Shown here piece after piece: positions 1-5,117 of a stretch of DNA of 6,076 nucleotides; position 1 is the first letter of the stretch; each line of letters opens with the position of its first letter. The notes below the pieces were generated by a model, which had not been told where the DNA came from, did no database searches, and was given only the letters and a program-made list of their open reading frames with translations. The DNA comes from an uncultured Solobacterium sp. (lineage in GTDB: Bacteria > Bacillota_I > Bacilli_A > Erysipelotrichales > Erysipelotrichaceae): NCBI GenBank assembly GCA_900543035.1, contig UQPV01000069.1, forward strand, positions 1-6,076, written 5' to 3'. A program made the translations under genes and the position numbers.

Positions 1-205
1 AACTGCGGCTGCTCTGCCTTTCCAGCAGGTCGTAAATGTCGGTATAGTGGAGATAAAAGGTAGAGCGGTTGATGTCCACCAGATCTGCCAGTTCCCGCAC
101 TGTGATTTCCTTGATGCTTTTCTGCTGGAGCAGGGTAGTCAGTCCGTTCAGGATCAGAGCTTCTGTGCGGCGGTATCGCCGTTCCTGTTTGATATTATTT
201 GTCAT
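1..205 (-). CDS. TetR/AcrR-family transcriptional regulator, N-terminal part (cut by window edge)
   Basis: A DNA-binding repressor of the TetR type. Only the first 68 residues lie in the window; the ligand-binding C-terminal domain is off the left edge. The fragment starts MTNNIKQERRYRRTEALIL. It contains the full helix-turn-helix at about residues 34-54 (ITVRELADLVDINRSTFYLHY), followed by the typical continuation TDIYDLLE. The ATG at 205-203 is preceded by AAAGGAAG at a normal distance. The gene is divergent from the YhgE/Pip-family gene at 503, a common arrangement in which the TetR protein controls the neighbouring membrane-protein gene and itself. Inverted repeats at 254-277 and 311-337 are its candidate operators. 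The family call is secure; the regulated target is inferred from position. Confidence 0.88.
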   Translation of the reverse strand, partial: MTNNIKQERRYRRTEALILNGLTTLLQQKSIKEITVRELADLVDINRSTFYLHYTDIYDLLERQSSRS

Positions 206-253
206 GATACATCTTCCTTTATCTAGCATAGATGCTTTTTATCGTTTTCTTTG

Positions 254-277
254 TCATGACATTCGGGGCTGTCATGA
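254..277. promoter_or_regulatory. Inverted repeat in the tetR leader, candidate operator
   Basis: Perfect 8-bp arms TCATGACA and TGTCATGA are separated by 8 bp (TTCGGGGC). The element lies 49 bp upstream of the tetR ATG and inside its probable untranslated leader. A further TCATGA occurs at 202-207, across the tetR start codon. The size and symmetry suit a TetR-type operator for autoregulation; an RNA hairpin in the leader is the alternative reading. No binding data exist here, so the role is inference. Confidence 0.45.
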
Positions 278-310
278 TGCATAATAAACATAGTGTCTAT
301 TACTAGGCGA

Positions 311-337
311 AATTTGCAAAATCAACGGTTGCAAATT
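311..337. promoter_or_regulatory. 27-bp inverted repeat, candidate TetR operator on the YhgE promoter
   Basis: Arms AATTTGCAA (311-319) and TTGCAAATT (329-337) are perfect 9-bp inverted repeats around a 9-bp spacer. The right arm contains the -35 hexamer of the plus-strand promoter at 329-357, so a protein bound here would block RNA polymerase. Placement between a TetR gene and its divergent membrane-protein gene is the classical operator position. The repeat is seen directly; the binding protein is inferred. Confidence 0.6.
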
Positions 338-357
338 ATCTTCCCTTATATTATAAT
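329..357 (+). promoter_or_regulatory. Sigma-A-type promoter for the YhgE/Pip-family gene
   Basis: A -35 element TTGCAA (329-334) and a perfect -10 TATAAT (352-357) are separated by 17 bp. Transcription would begin near 364, leaving a leader of about 139 nt before the ATG at 503. The weak -35 match and the overlapping inverted repeat fit a regulated promoter. Confidence 0.6.
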
Positions 358-388
358 AGATACAGGACGAAAAGTCAACAGTTTTCTA

Positions 389-416
389 TTTGTAGACAAA
401 AACTTTTTTGTAGACA
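389..416 (+). repeat. Direct repeat of TTTGTAGACA in the YhgE leader
   Basis: TTTGTAGACA occurs at 389-398 and again at 407-416, 18 bp apart start to start. The inverse TGTCTA occurs at 294-299, upstream of the promoter. The copies lie in the region expected to be transcribed as leader. They may be binding sites for a second regulator or part of a leader structure; nothing in the sequence decides this. Confidence 0.35.
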
Positions 417-502
417 GCTGTATTTCGTCACTCGCAGAGAAGCAAAACTGTGCATTCGGGGAAAGCAGTCTTTGTTTCACAATAGAAAGGAAGTAGGTAT
501 TT

Positions 503-964
503 ATGCGATCGAGCGATTCCGGAAAAAAGCAGAACTTTTTCTGGCGGCATTTCAATGGTATCGCTATGGCGGCAATTGTGCTGATCCCGACCATTTACAC
601 CACGCTGTTTCTGGGCTCCATGTGGGATCCGTACGGCAACGTGAACCAGCTGCCGGTGGCAGTCGTCAACAACGACAAATCGGTAGACTATGAGGGAAAG
701 ACCCTTGCCGTCGGAGATGAACTGGTGGATAAGCTGAAAGAAAATGACCAGCTGGATTTCCACTTCGTCAGTGCAGACAAGGCGGAAAAGGGCGTTGCAG
801 ACGGCACATATTATATGGTGATTACCATTCCGTCAGATTTCTCTGAAAATGCTTCCACCCTCATGGACGATGAGCCGAAGAAAATGGAACTGCAATATGC
901 CACCAATCCCGGCACCAACTACATCGCCAGCAAGATGAGCGCCTCTCCGCGCGAGATGCGCTGA
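503..964 (+). pseudogene. YhgE/Pip-family membrane protein, N-terminal fragment truncated at a breakpoint
   Basis: YhgE/Pip proteins are large membrane proteins, usually several hundred residues or more, with one N-terminal and several C-terminal membrane helices around a long extracytoplasmic region. They are related to phage-infection and ABC-2-type export proteins. This frame encodes 153 residues: a basic N-terminus, a membrane helix at about 18-40 (AMAAIVLIPTIYTTLFLG), then the family-typical QLPVAVVNNDKSVDYEGK (49-66), TYYMVITIPSDFS (102-114) and NPGTNYIASKMS (135-146). After residue 146 family similarity stops and seven unrelated residues (ASPREMR) precede a TGA. The ATG at 503 follows GAAAGGAAG at 485-493. 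Everything beyond the first extracytoplasmic segment is missing, so a functional product is unlikely. The joint lies in the truncated antiporter gene on the other strand. Either a real rearrangement or an assembly chimera could explain it. Confidence 0.8.
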
Positions 965-1335
965 TCCCCAAACAGGAAGATGCCCAGCACGAGTGCGGCA
1001 AGCGCAGACAGCGGCCAGTCCCGCTTCAGCAGGATGCGGTCGCAGGCCAGCGGATACAGACAGGCGCTCCCGCCGGCGACGACCAGCAGATTGAAGATGT
1101 TGGAGCCGACGACATTGCCGAGGGCGATCTCATTCGCGCCTTCCAGCGCCGCCGTCACACTGACCGCCAGTTCCGGCATCGACGTGCCGAACGCTACAAT
1201 GGTCAGGCCGATGACGACCGGTGATATGCCCAGCTTCCCCGCTATGCCCGAGGCACTATCCACAAATAAGTCTGCCCCCTTGACCAGAAAGAAAAATCCG
1301 GCAATGATCATGATCAGAGCCATGAGGATATCCAT
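919..1335 (-). pseudogene. CaCA-family Na+/Ca2+ antiporter, N-terminal half, truncated
   Basis: CaCA-family antiporters exchange sodium (and/or potassium) for calcium across the membrane. Full bacterial members are around 300-350 residues with two homologous halves. This frame gives 138 residues. After MDILMALIMIIAGFFFLVKG comes the complete alpha-1 repeat at about 37-82, with GISPVVIGLTIVAFGTSMPE and ALGNVVGSNIFN; Glu55 in the GTSMPE motif is the family's ion-binding acid. A further hydrophobic helix lies at about 108-122. The frame ends at LILLAM on a TAG supplied by the YhgE sequence, so the alpha-2 repeat needed for transport is absent. The ATG at 1335 was chosen over the upstream in-frame ATG at 1437 because GGGAGGAG (1348-1341) sits just before it, the family begins here, and the promoter at 1375-1383 lies in between. 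Divergent from the XRE gene at 1519. Confidence 0.82.
922..941. other. Breakpoint: about 20 bp fitting both truncated genes
   Basis: CATCGCCAGCAAGATGAGCG reads as part of the conserved YIASKMS stretch of the YhgE protein on the plus strand and as the ALILLAM stretch of the antiporter on the minus strand. To the left only YhgE similarity continues; to the right only antiporter similarity. The two genes therefore meet tail-to-tail with a short shared sequence. This is what microhomology-mediated joining, or an assembler merging two loci on a short shared word, would leave. The exact limits of the shared stretch cannot be fixed without the intact parent genes. Confidence 0.65.
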
Positions 1336-1374
1336 GACAGCTCCTCCCTTCCTTCGACATGATTGAATAGGATC

Positions 1375-1383
1375 ATTATACCA
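1375..1383 (-). promoter_or_regulatory. Extended -10 promoter for the antiporter gene
   Basis: On the minus strand TGGTATAAT (1383-1375) is a perfect extended -10 (TGnTATAAT). No good -35 is visible at 16-18 bp, as often seen with extended -10 promoters. Transcription would start near 1368, about 33 nt before the ATG at 1335. This supports 1335 as the true start. Confidence 0.6.
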
Positions 1384-1518
1384 TGCCCCTTCACACAAGC
1401 CCATTCCCTGTCCAAAAACAGGTCGGTCAAGACGCACGATGATACCTTGTTTTGAGGAATGATTAGGATATGTAAAGCAGAAATGGGGAACGATAAAATG
1501 TCATTGAGGTGATTCATC

Positions 1519-1866
1519 ATGCCAGAGCAAGCCATCAAGGCATTCGGAGAAGCGATCAGACAGGCCCGAAGTGAAATGAGATTGAGCCAGCAGGATCTCT
1601 CAGACCTGACCGGGATCTCCAAGCGGCACATCGCGAAGATCGAAAACGGGATCGCCAACCCTTCGCTGGAGATCGTCGCCATCCTCGCTTCATCGCTGTC
1701 TATTTCCGTAGACAAGGTGCTGGCAAACAGCACGGGCGCTGATGATGACGAGATCAGCGCGCGATTCGCCCTGACCGTCGCGCCTTGCAGCCTCAAGCAA
1801 AAGGAAACGATACTCAGGATCGTCAAAGAGATCGTGAGCGATTTCTGCAAGAACAGGCAAAGATAG
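1519..1866 (+). CDS. XRE-family (Cro/CI-type helix-turn-helix) transcriptional regulator
   Basis: A 115-residue cytoplasmic DNA-binding protein. Residues about 10-64 form an HTH_3 domain: EAIRQARSEMRLSQQDLSDL, then TGISKRHIAKIENGIANPSL, then EIVAILASSLSISVDKVL. The Q-x-x-L, ISKRHIAKIENG and NPSLEIV elements are the usual signature. The remaining residues to 115 are charged and helical (SLKQKETILRIVKEIVSDF) and may mediate dimerisation; no sensor domain is recognisable. The ATG at 1519 is preceded by GAGGTGAT at 1505-1512. The gene is alone on its strand, divergent from the antiporter gene, and followed by a terminator at 1907-1931. It appears intact. Similar short XRE proteins occur as chromosomal, phage-derived or conjugative-element regulators, but no mobile genes are visible here. 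Its target is unknown; the divergent antiporter or its own promoter are the simplest guesses. Confidence 0.85.
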   Translation: MPEQAIKAFGEAIRQARSEMRLSQQDLSDLTGISKRHIAKIENGIANPSLEIVAILASSLSISVDKVLANSTGADDDEISARFALTVAPCSLKQKETILRIVKEIVSDFCKNRQR

Positions 1867-1886
1867 ACACAGCTTGATGTGTCTAT
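1863..1886 (+). repeat. Perfect 9-bp hairpin across the XRE stop codon
   Basis: ATAGACACA (1863-1871) and TGTGTCTAT (1878-1886) flank a 6-nt loop (GCTTGA). The left arm includes the TAG stop codon of the XRE gene at 1864-1866. There is no following T-tract, so on its own it is not an intrinsic terminator. It could protect the 3' end of the transcript or serve as a protein binding palindrome. Confidence 0.5.
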
Positions 1887-1906
1887 GCCGCCTGCTATGA
1901 TCGCTC

Positions 1907-1931
1907 AGCCGGTACGATGTCCCGGCTTTTT
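1907..1931 (+). terminator. Intrinsic terminator of the XRE gene
   Basis: A 6-bp GC-rich stem AGCCGG (1907-1912) / CCGGCT (1922-1927) with a 9-nt loop is followed directly by a T-run (1927-1931, then CT). It lies about 40 bp after the XRE stop codon on the same strand. Confidence 0.7.
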
Positions 1932-2026
1932 CTATGTCTGCCTTATGCCGAAAGTGCGATGATCCTTTGTTCATCCGCCAAGAGATCTGCTCACCATTCT
2001 GTCCTTCTTACAAAAAACACGACATG

Positions 2027-2056
2027 AAAACACCCCCCTCTGTGAAGAGAAGGGTG
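2027..2056 (-). terminator. Intrinsic terminator-like hairpin after the redox operon
   Basis: Read on the minus strand, CACCC (2056-2052) pairs with GGGTG (2035-2031). Inside, 4 more base pairs follow after a 2x2 mismatch, closing on a 4-nt loop (GTGA on the plus strand). Four T residues follow on the minus strand (2030-2027). It is about 80 bp beyond the end of the last gene of the minus-strand operon. The short T-run makes it a moderate candidate. Confidence 0.5.
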
Positions 2057-2078
2057 CAGGATGGAAATAGCGCTGACG

Positions 2079-2130
2079 CAAGCATGAGACAGGATCTTAT
2101 CGATATTGTCCCTACATCGATCCATGCTTG
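2079..2130 (-). repeat. Large inverted repeat in the 3' untranslated region of the redox operon
   Basis: Perfect 8-bp arms CAAGCATG (2079-2086) and CATGCTTG (2123-2130) enclose 36 nt. That interior holds two copies of the self-complementary ATCGAT (2099-2104 and 2116-2121), which could pair with each other. The structure starts 7 bp beyond the stop codon of the last operon gene and precedes the terminator-like hairpin at 2027-2056. A 3'-end stabilising fold is a reasonable reading; no further function is visible. Confidence 0.4.
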
Positions 2131-2137
2131 ATGGGCA

Positions 2138-2470
2138 TCATTCGTTGATGAATCTCACATCTGAATCTGGGATCCCTGCATCATCTGAGATCAGTCTTTC
2201 CGCGCGCAGATGAAGATCATATGTTTTTCGAAGGTCGATGATGGTCCTCATCATGGAAGACGCATGATGGGCATCAAGAGATGCCTGATCCTTCCATCGG
2301 TCGACCAACAGGACCGTTTCCGGATCATCCATCGAGACAAAGTAAGCATATCCCTCATTCCCCGGCTCTGCACGGATCAGATCCGCTGTTCCGCCCTGTT
2401 CCATTTCCTCGGCAAACCTGCGGGCATTGCCGTTTTTGCCGGCATAATAAAGATGCATCGTTATGCTCAT
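2138..2470 (-). CDS. ABM-fold protein, putative quinol monooxygenase
   Basis: A 110-residue protein of the antibiotic-biosynthesis-monooxygenase (ABM, dimeric alpha/beta barrel) superfamily. Members include quinol monooxygenases of the YgiN type, cofactor-free enzymes acting on hydroquinones, as well as many uncharacterised proteins. The recognisable core is the first strand MSITMHLYYAGKNG (1-14), a helix to about 25, then NEGYAYFVSMDDPETVLLVD (38-57), RWKDQASLDAHHASS (58-72) with the family-typical Trp59 and His68/His69, and a C-terminal strand. The ATG at 2470 is preceded by GGAGGAGAG and lies 19 bp after the aldo/keto reductase stop. Upstream in-frame ATGs would run back through that gene and were rejected. 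It is the last gene of the four-gene operon. Substrate is unknown; neighbours suggest quinone or electrophile metabolism (inference). The C-terminal tail after about residue 92 is polar and not diagnostic. Confidence 0.75.
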   Translation of the reverse strand: MSITMHLYYAGKNGNARRFAEEMEQGGTADLIRAEPGNEGYAYFVSMDDPETVLLVDRWKDQASLDAHHASSMMRTIIDLRKTYDLHLRAERLISDDAGIPDSDVRFINE

Positions 2471-2489
2471 CGTCTCTCCTCCGTTCCGG

Positions 2490-3494
2490 TTATTTTTTGA
2501 CATCCAGCAGCTTGACGCCCTCTTCCGGATTGTGATCGATCGCGCCGACGATCCGATGCGGAACATATGGCTCTTCCAGATAAGCGATATCTTCTTCTGA
2601 GAGCTTGACGGCAAACGCACCTGCTGCATCATCGAAATGAGACGCTTTCGTTGCGCCGATGATCGGGGAAGTCACGCCCTTTGCCCATTCCCAGGCCAGT
2701 GCGATCTGCTGCATCTTGACCCCATATTTTTCCGCGAGCACATGCACCCTGCGCACGATCTCCATATCCTGCTTCTGGGTACTGTCGTATTTCCCCATGG
2801 CTGCCTTGTCTGTCCTGCTGCGGATGGAGTCCGAGTTCCACTCCGGGCGGGTCAGATGCCCCGCTGCCAGAGGGCTGTATGGCATCAGCGAAACATTCAT
2901 CTGGCGGCAGATAGGGATCAGCTCCCGTTCATCTTCCCGATAAAGCAGATTATAATGATTCTCCATCGCCACGAACTGTGCCCAGCCATGATCTCTTGCG
3001 GCGAGCTGCATATTGTAAAACTGATAGCCGTACATCGCTGACGCTCCTATCGCACGCACCTTTCCAGACACCACCAGATCGTTCAGTGCTTCCATCGTCT
3101 CTTCAATCGGCGTATCATAGTCAAACCGATGGATGATATATAGATCCAGATAATCTGTGCCCAGCCGTTCCAATGTCCCTTCGATCTCCCGATGGATCGC
3201 TGCCGAAGAAAGGCGTCCTGGATTAAAGTAGACTTTTGACGCGATCACCACTTTATCTCTTGCGATATTTTTCTTGATCGCCCGCCCCAGATATTCCTCG
3301 CTGGTTCCTTCTGAATAACCATTGGCCGTGTCAAAAAAGTTGATGCCGAGATCCAACGCATGTTTGACGATCTTTTCCGTTTCTGCCTCATCTACCGTCC
3401 AGTCATGAAGCGTCCCGCCCTTTCCAAAGCTCATGCAGCCGACACAGAGCTTGGATACCTCGATATCTGTATTTCCTAATTTAGCATATTCCAT
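2490..3494 (-). CDS. Aldo/keto reductase (about 330-residue, YhdN/perakine-reductase-like type)
   Basis: An NADPH-dependent oxidoreductase of the aldo/keto reductase superfamily reducing aldehydes or ketones to alcohols in the cytoplasm. The 334 residues are full length. It starts MEYAKLGNTDIEVSKLCVGC with the usual LG-x-S/T-x-ivS-x-lg-G opening. The catalytic tetrad is visible: Asp55 and Tyr60 in FFDTANGYS, Lys87 in VVIASKVYF, His122 in LYIIHRFDYDTP. MENHYNLLYRE (177-187), LMPYSPLAAGHLT (203-215) and SPIIGATKASHFDDA are the barrel and cofactor-binding segments. The ATG at 3494 follows AAGAGGAGGT (3513-3504), which overlaps the stop codon of the preceding flavoprotein gene and suggests coupled translation. 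Third gene of the operon. Its length and motifs differ from the first aldo/keto reductase of the operon, so the two are not a recent duplication. Physiological substrate unknown. Confidence 0.92.
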   Translation of the reverse strand: MEYAKLGNTDIEVSKLCVGCMSFGKGGTLHDWTVDEAETEKIVKHALDLGINFFDTANGYSEGTSEEYLGRAIKKNIARDKVVIASKVYFNPGRLSSAAIHREIEGTLERLGTDYLDLYIIHRFDYDTPIEETMEALNDLVVSGKVRAIGASAMYGYQFYNMQLAARDHGWAQFVAMENHYNLLYREDERELIPICRQMNVSLMPYSPLAAGHLTRPEWNSDSIRSRTDKAAMGKYDSTQKQDMEIVRRVHVLAEKYGVKMQQIALAWEWAKGVTSPIIGATKASHFDDAAGAFAVKLSEEDIAYLEEPYVPHRIVGAIDHNPEEGVKLLDVKK

Positions 3495-3511
3495 ACTGCG
3501 AATACCTCCTC

Positions 3512-4051
3512 TTAACGATCTAAGCTTTTCCCTAGTTCACCAGCCTGTTGAACATAAGCAGAACGCCGGGTCATGCTTGGCGTCCCGCAGCCTCTGCCTA
3601 AGATCCTTCCGACATCTTCCAGATCAAGATAGCGAACCAGTGTATCGTAATGCGCTTCCAGTGCATCAAATGTCCAAGGATCATCATTCCAGGCGGCGCT
3701 GATCAATGCCGATCTTAGATGACGGGATGTCAGGCTTGAGTTGAAGGCGCAAAACCGATCGATCATCGTCTTCAGCTGCGCCGACATGCCATAATAATAT
3801 AACGGAGTCACAAAGACGACCATATCACTGGACAACAGTGATCTTCGCACCTGTATGACATCGTCGTGCTGAACACATGGTCCTTCATAGCCGCAGCGGA
3901 CACAGCCCATGCACGGATGGATATTCATCTTCGGCAGATCAAAGACTTCAACCGTATGTCCTTTTTCCTGTGCGCCTTTGGTAAAGGCATCCGCCAGCAT
4001 ATTGGAAGAACCATGGGTATTCGGACTTCCTTCTAATACAACGATGTTCAT
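3512..4051 (-). CDS. Flavodoxin-fold NAD(P)H-dependent FMN reductase with iron-sulfur-flavoprotein-like cysteine motif
   Basis: A 179-residue flavodoxin-fold protein (FMN_red/flavodoxin_2 group) predicted to bind FMN and pass electrons from NAD(P)H or a donor protein. MNIVVLEGSPNTHGSSNMLA is strand 1 plus the phosphate loop; DMVVFVTPLYYYGMSAQLK at about 76-94 is the FMN-binding P-L-Y-Y-Y-G/S segment, followed by MIDRFC. Four cysteines at 47, 50, 53 and 59 (CMGCVRCGYEGPC) give C-x2-C-x2-C-x5-C. This matches the compact CX2CX2CX4-7C motif that ligates a 4Fe-4S cluster in archaeal and bacterial iron-sulfur flavoproteins (Isf). Two adjacent ATGs exist (4054 and 4051). The second was chosen because AGGAGGG at 4063-4057 lies only 2 nt from the first but 5 nt from the second. 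Second gene of the operon, 10 bp after the AKR5-like gene. Cluster binding and partner are inferred. Confidence 0.85.
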   Translation of the reverse strand: MNIVVLEGSPNTHGSSNMLADAFTKGAQEKGHTVEVFDLPKMNIHPCMGCVRCGYEGPCVQHDDVIQVRRSLLSSDMVVFVTPLYYYGMSAQLKTMIDRFCAFNSSLTSRHLRSALISAAWNDDPWTFDALEAHYDTLVRYLDLEDVGRILGRGCGTPSMTRRSAYVQQAGELGKSLDR

Positions 4052-4061
4052 CATATCCCTC

Positions 4062-4928
4062 CTACTTTAATGTCGTCAAGACAGGGTCATCTAAATAGGC
4101 ATAAACTCGTTCAATCTCATTGATATCACGCGTATCCAACATAGATGGGACACCTTTATCCAACTCTTTCATCCGCTCTAAATCTTGCTTGGACAATTGA
4201 AAGTCCCAGATGTCCAGATTCTCTCTCATTCGGCTTTCATGAACGGTCTTGGGGATCACGGCACAGCCATTCTCGATATTCCAGCGAAGCAGGATCTGCC
4301 CCGGAGTCTTATGATACTTTTGCGCCAGCTCCAAGATCAGCGGTTCGCTGAACATCCTCTTTAACCCTTCCGCAAACGGAGCCCAGGCTTCTGGCTGAAC
4401 ACCCAGCTTCTTCATCAACGCGATCTCCTCATCTCGCTGATCATGCGGATGGTGCTCGATCTGATTGATCATCGGCCGGATCCGTACATTTTTACACAGA
4501 TCCAATAATCGGTCCGGTAAAAAGTTACAGACGCCGACAGCTCTGATTTTTCCTTGTTCATAAAGCTCTTCCATGGCTCTCCAGGCGCCGTAATAGTCGC
4601 CAAAAGGCATATGGATCAAATAGAGATCTAAGTAGTCTAAGCCTAAATTCTTTAACGACCGTTCAAACGCCAGCTTCGTTTTTTCATATCCCATCTCCTG
4701 AATATACGCTTTGGTCGTGATAAACAGCTCTTCGCGAGGAATCCCGCTTTTTCTGATCGCATCTCCGACAGCCTTTTCATTTTGATAAGAACTGGCCGTA
4801 TCGATCAGACGATACCCTGTCTTCAATGCCGTTAAGACAACCGCTTCACACGCATCGTTTGGAATCTGAAAGATGCCAAAGCCTTCCATCGGCATCTGTA
4901 CGCCATTAGATAACATGATTTGTTTCAT
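4062..4928 (-). CDS. Aldo/keto reductase, AKR5/2,5-diketo-gluconate-reductase-like
   Basis: A cytoplasmic NADPH-dependent aldehyde/ketone reductase, 288 residues, close to the usual 270-290 for this branch. The start MKQIMLSNGVQMPMEGFG is the typical L-x-N-G-x-x-M-P-x-x-G-x-G opening. The tetrad is Asp43 and Tyr48 in LIDTASSYQNE, Lys73 in FITTKAY and His106 in LYLIHMPFGDYYGAWRAME. VGVCNF (131-136) replaces the common VGVSNF; INQIEHHPH (154-162) and the NADP-phosphate segment VIPKTVHESRMREN (224-237) follow. The ATG at 4928 is preceded by GGAGAGGAG. It is the first gene of the four-gene operon, behind the promoter at 4982-5010. Relatives reduce methylglyoxal, glyoxal and other reactive carbonyls; the true substrate here is not shown by sequence. 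Confidence 0.92.
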   Translation of the reverse strand: MKQIMLSNGVQMPMEGFGIFQIPNDACEAVVLTALKTGYRLIDTASSYQNEKAVGDAIRKSGIPREELFITTKAYIQEMGYEKTKLAFERSLKNLGLDYLDLYLIHMPFGDYYGAWRAMEELYEQGKIRAVGVCNFLPDRLLDLCKNVRIRPMINQIEHHPHDQRDEEIALMKKLGVQPEAWAPFAEGLKRMFSEPLILELAQKYHKTPGQILLRWNIENGCAVIPKTVHESRMRENLDIWDFQLSKQDLERMKELDKGVPSMLDTRDINEIERVYAYLDDPVLTTLK

Positions 4929-4965
4929 GAACCGATCTCCTCTCCGGATAGGTCAAACCACTGAA

Positions 4966-4989
4966 CTTATCCCCTAAGAAAATGATAAG
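4966..4989. promoter_or_regulatory. Inverted repeat over the -10 of the redox-operon promoter, candidate operator
   Basis: CTTATC (4966-4971) and GATAAG (4984-4989) are 6-bp inverted repeats 12 bp apart. The second arm overlaps the -10 hexamer and the first covers the probable transcription start. A repressor bound here would block initiation. Arms are short, so chance is possible, and no regulator gene lies next to the operon. Confidence 0.3.
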
Positions 4990-5010
4990 ACTTCCGCTCG
5001 ATCATGTGAA
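4982..5010 (-). promoter_or_regulatory. Sigma-A-type promoter of the four-gene redox operon
   Basis: On the minus strand a -35 TTCACA (5010-5005) and a -10 TATCAT (4987-4982) are separated by exactly 17 bp. Each differs from consensus at one position. The predicted start is near 4975, about 47 nt before the ATG at 4928. The gene order and 10-19 bp spacers downstream are consistent with one transcript ending near 2027. Confidence 0.65.
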
Positions 5011-5117
5011 ATACTTATATTCAATTGTCGTTTATGCTTAAAACGCATAACTACATCGCCCCAGACAGCGGCAACTTGTGTGTGCAGCGAACAAAGAAGA
5101 AATCTGCAGAGCGTCAC

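Noticed and set aside
69..284. 71-residue plus-strand frame over the TetR start
   Set aside because: It is antisense to the helix-turn-helix coding sequence and lacks a ribosome binding site.
428..763. 111-residue minus-strand frame overlapping the YhgE start
   Set aside because: It covers the YhgE ribosome site and conserved N-terminus on the other strand; no family features of its own.
980..1366. 128-residue plus-strand open frame opposite the antiporter gene
   Set aside because: The minus strand encodes an unmistakable CaCA alpha-1 repeat with promoter and ribosome site; this frame is its antisense shadow.
1314..1850. 178-residue minus-strand frame opposite the XRE gene
   Set aside because: It overlaps the well-supported XRE gene and the antiporter start and promoter, has no ribosome site, and its Cys/Ser-rich sequence matches nothing.
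2637..3041. Plus-strand open frames opposite the second aldo/keto reductase
   Set aside because: The opposite strand encodes a complete aldo/keto reductase with an intact catalytic tetrad; these frames are His/Cys-rich shadows.
3512..4054. Upstream ATG (4054) as start of the flavoprotein
   Set aside because: It is only 2 nt from the Shine-Dalgarno sequence, whereas the adjacent ATG at 4051 has usable spacing and gives the usual M-x-I-V-V-L-x-G-S-P start; the difference is one residue.
5032..5050. Small hairpin TTATGC/GCATAA
   Set aside because: Only 6 A/T-rich base pairs, no T-tract, no gene that it could terminate; probably chance.
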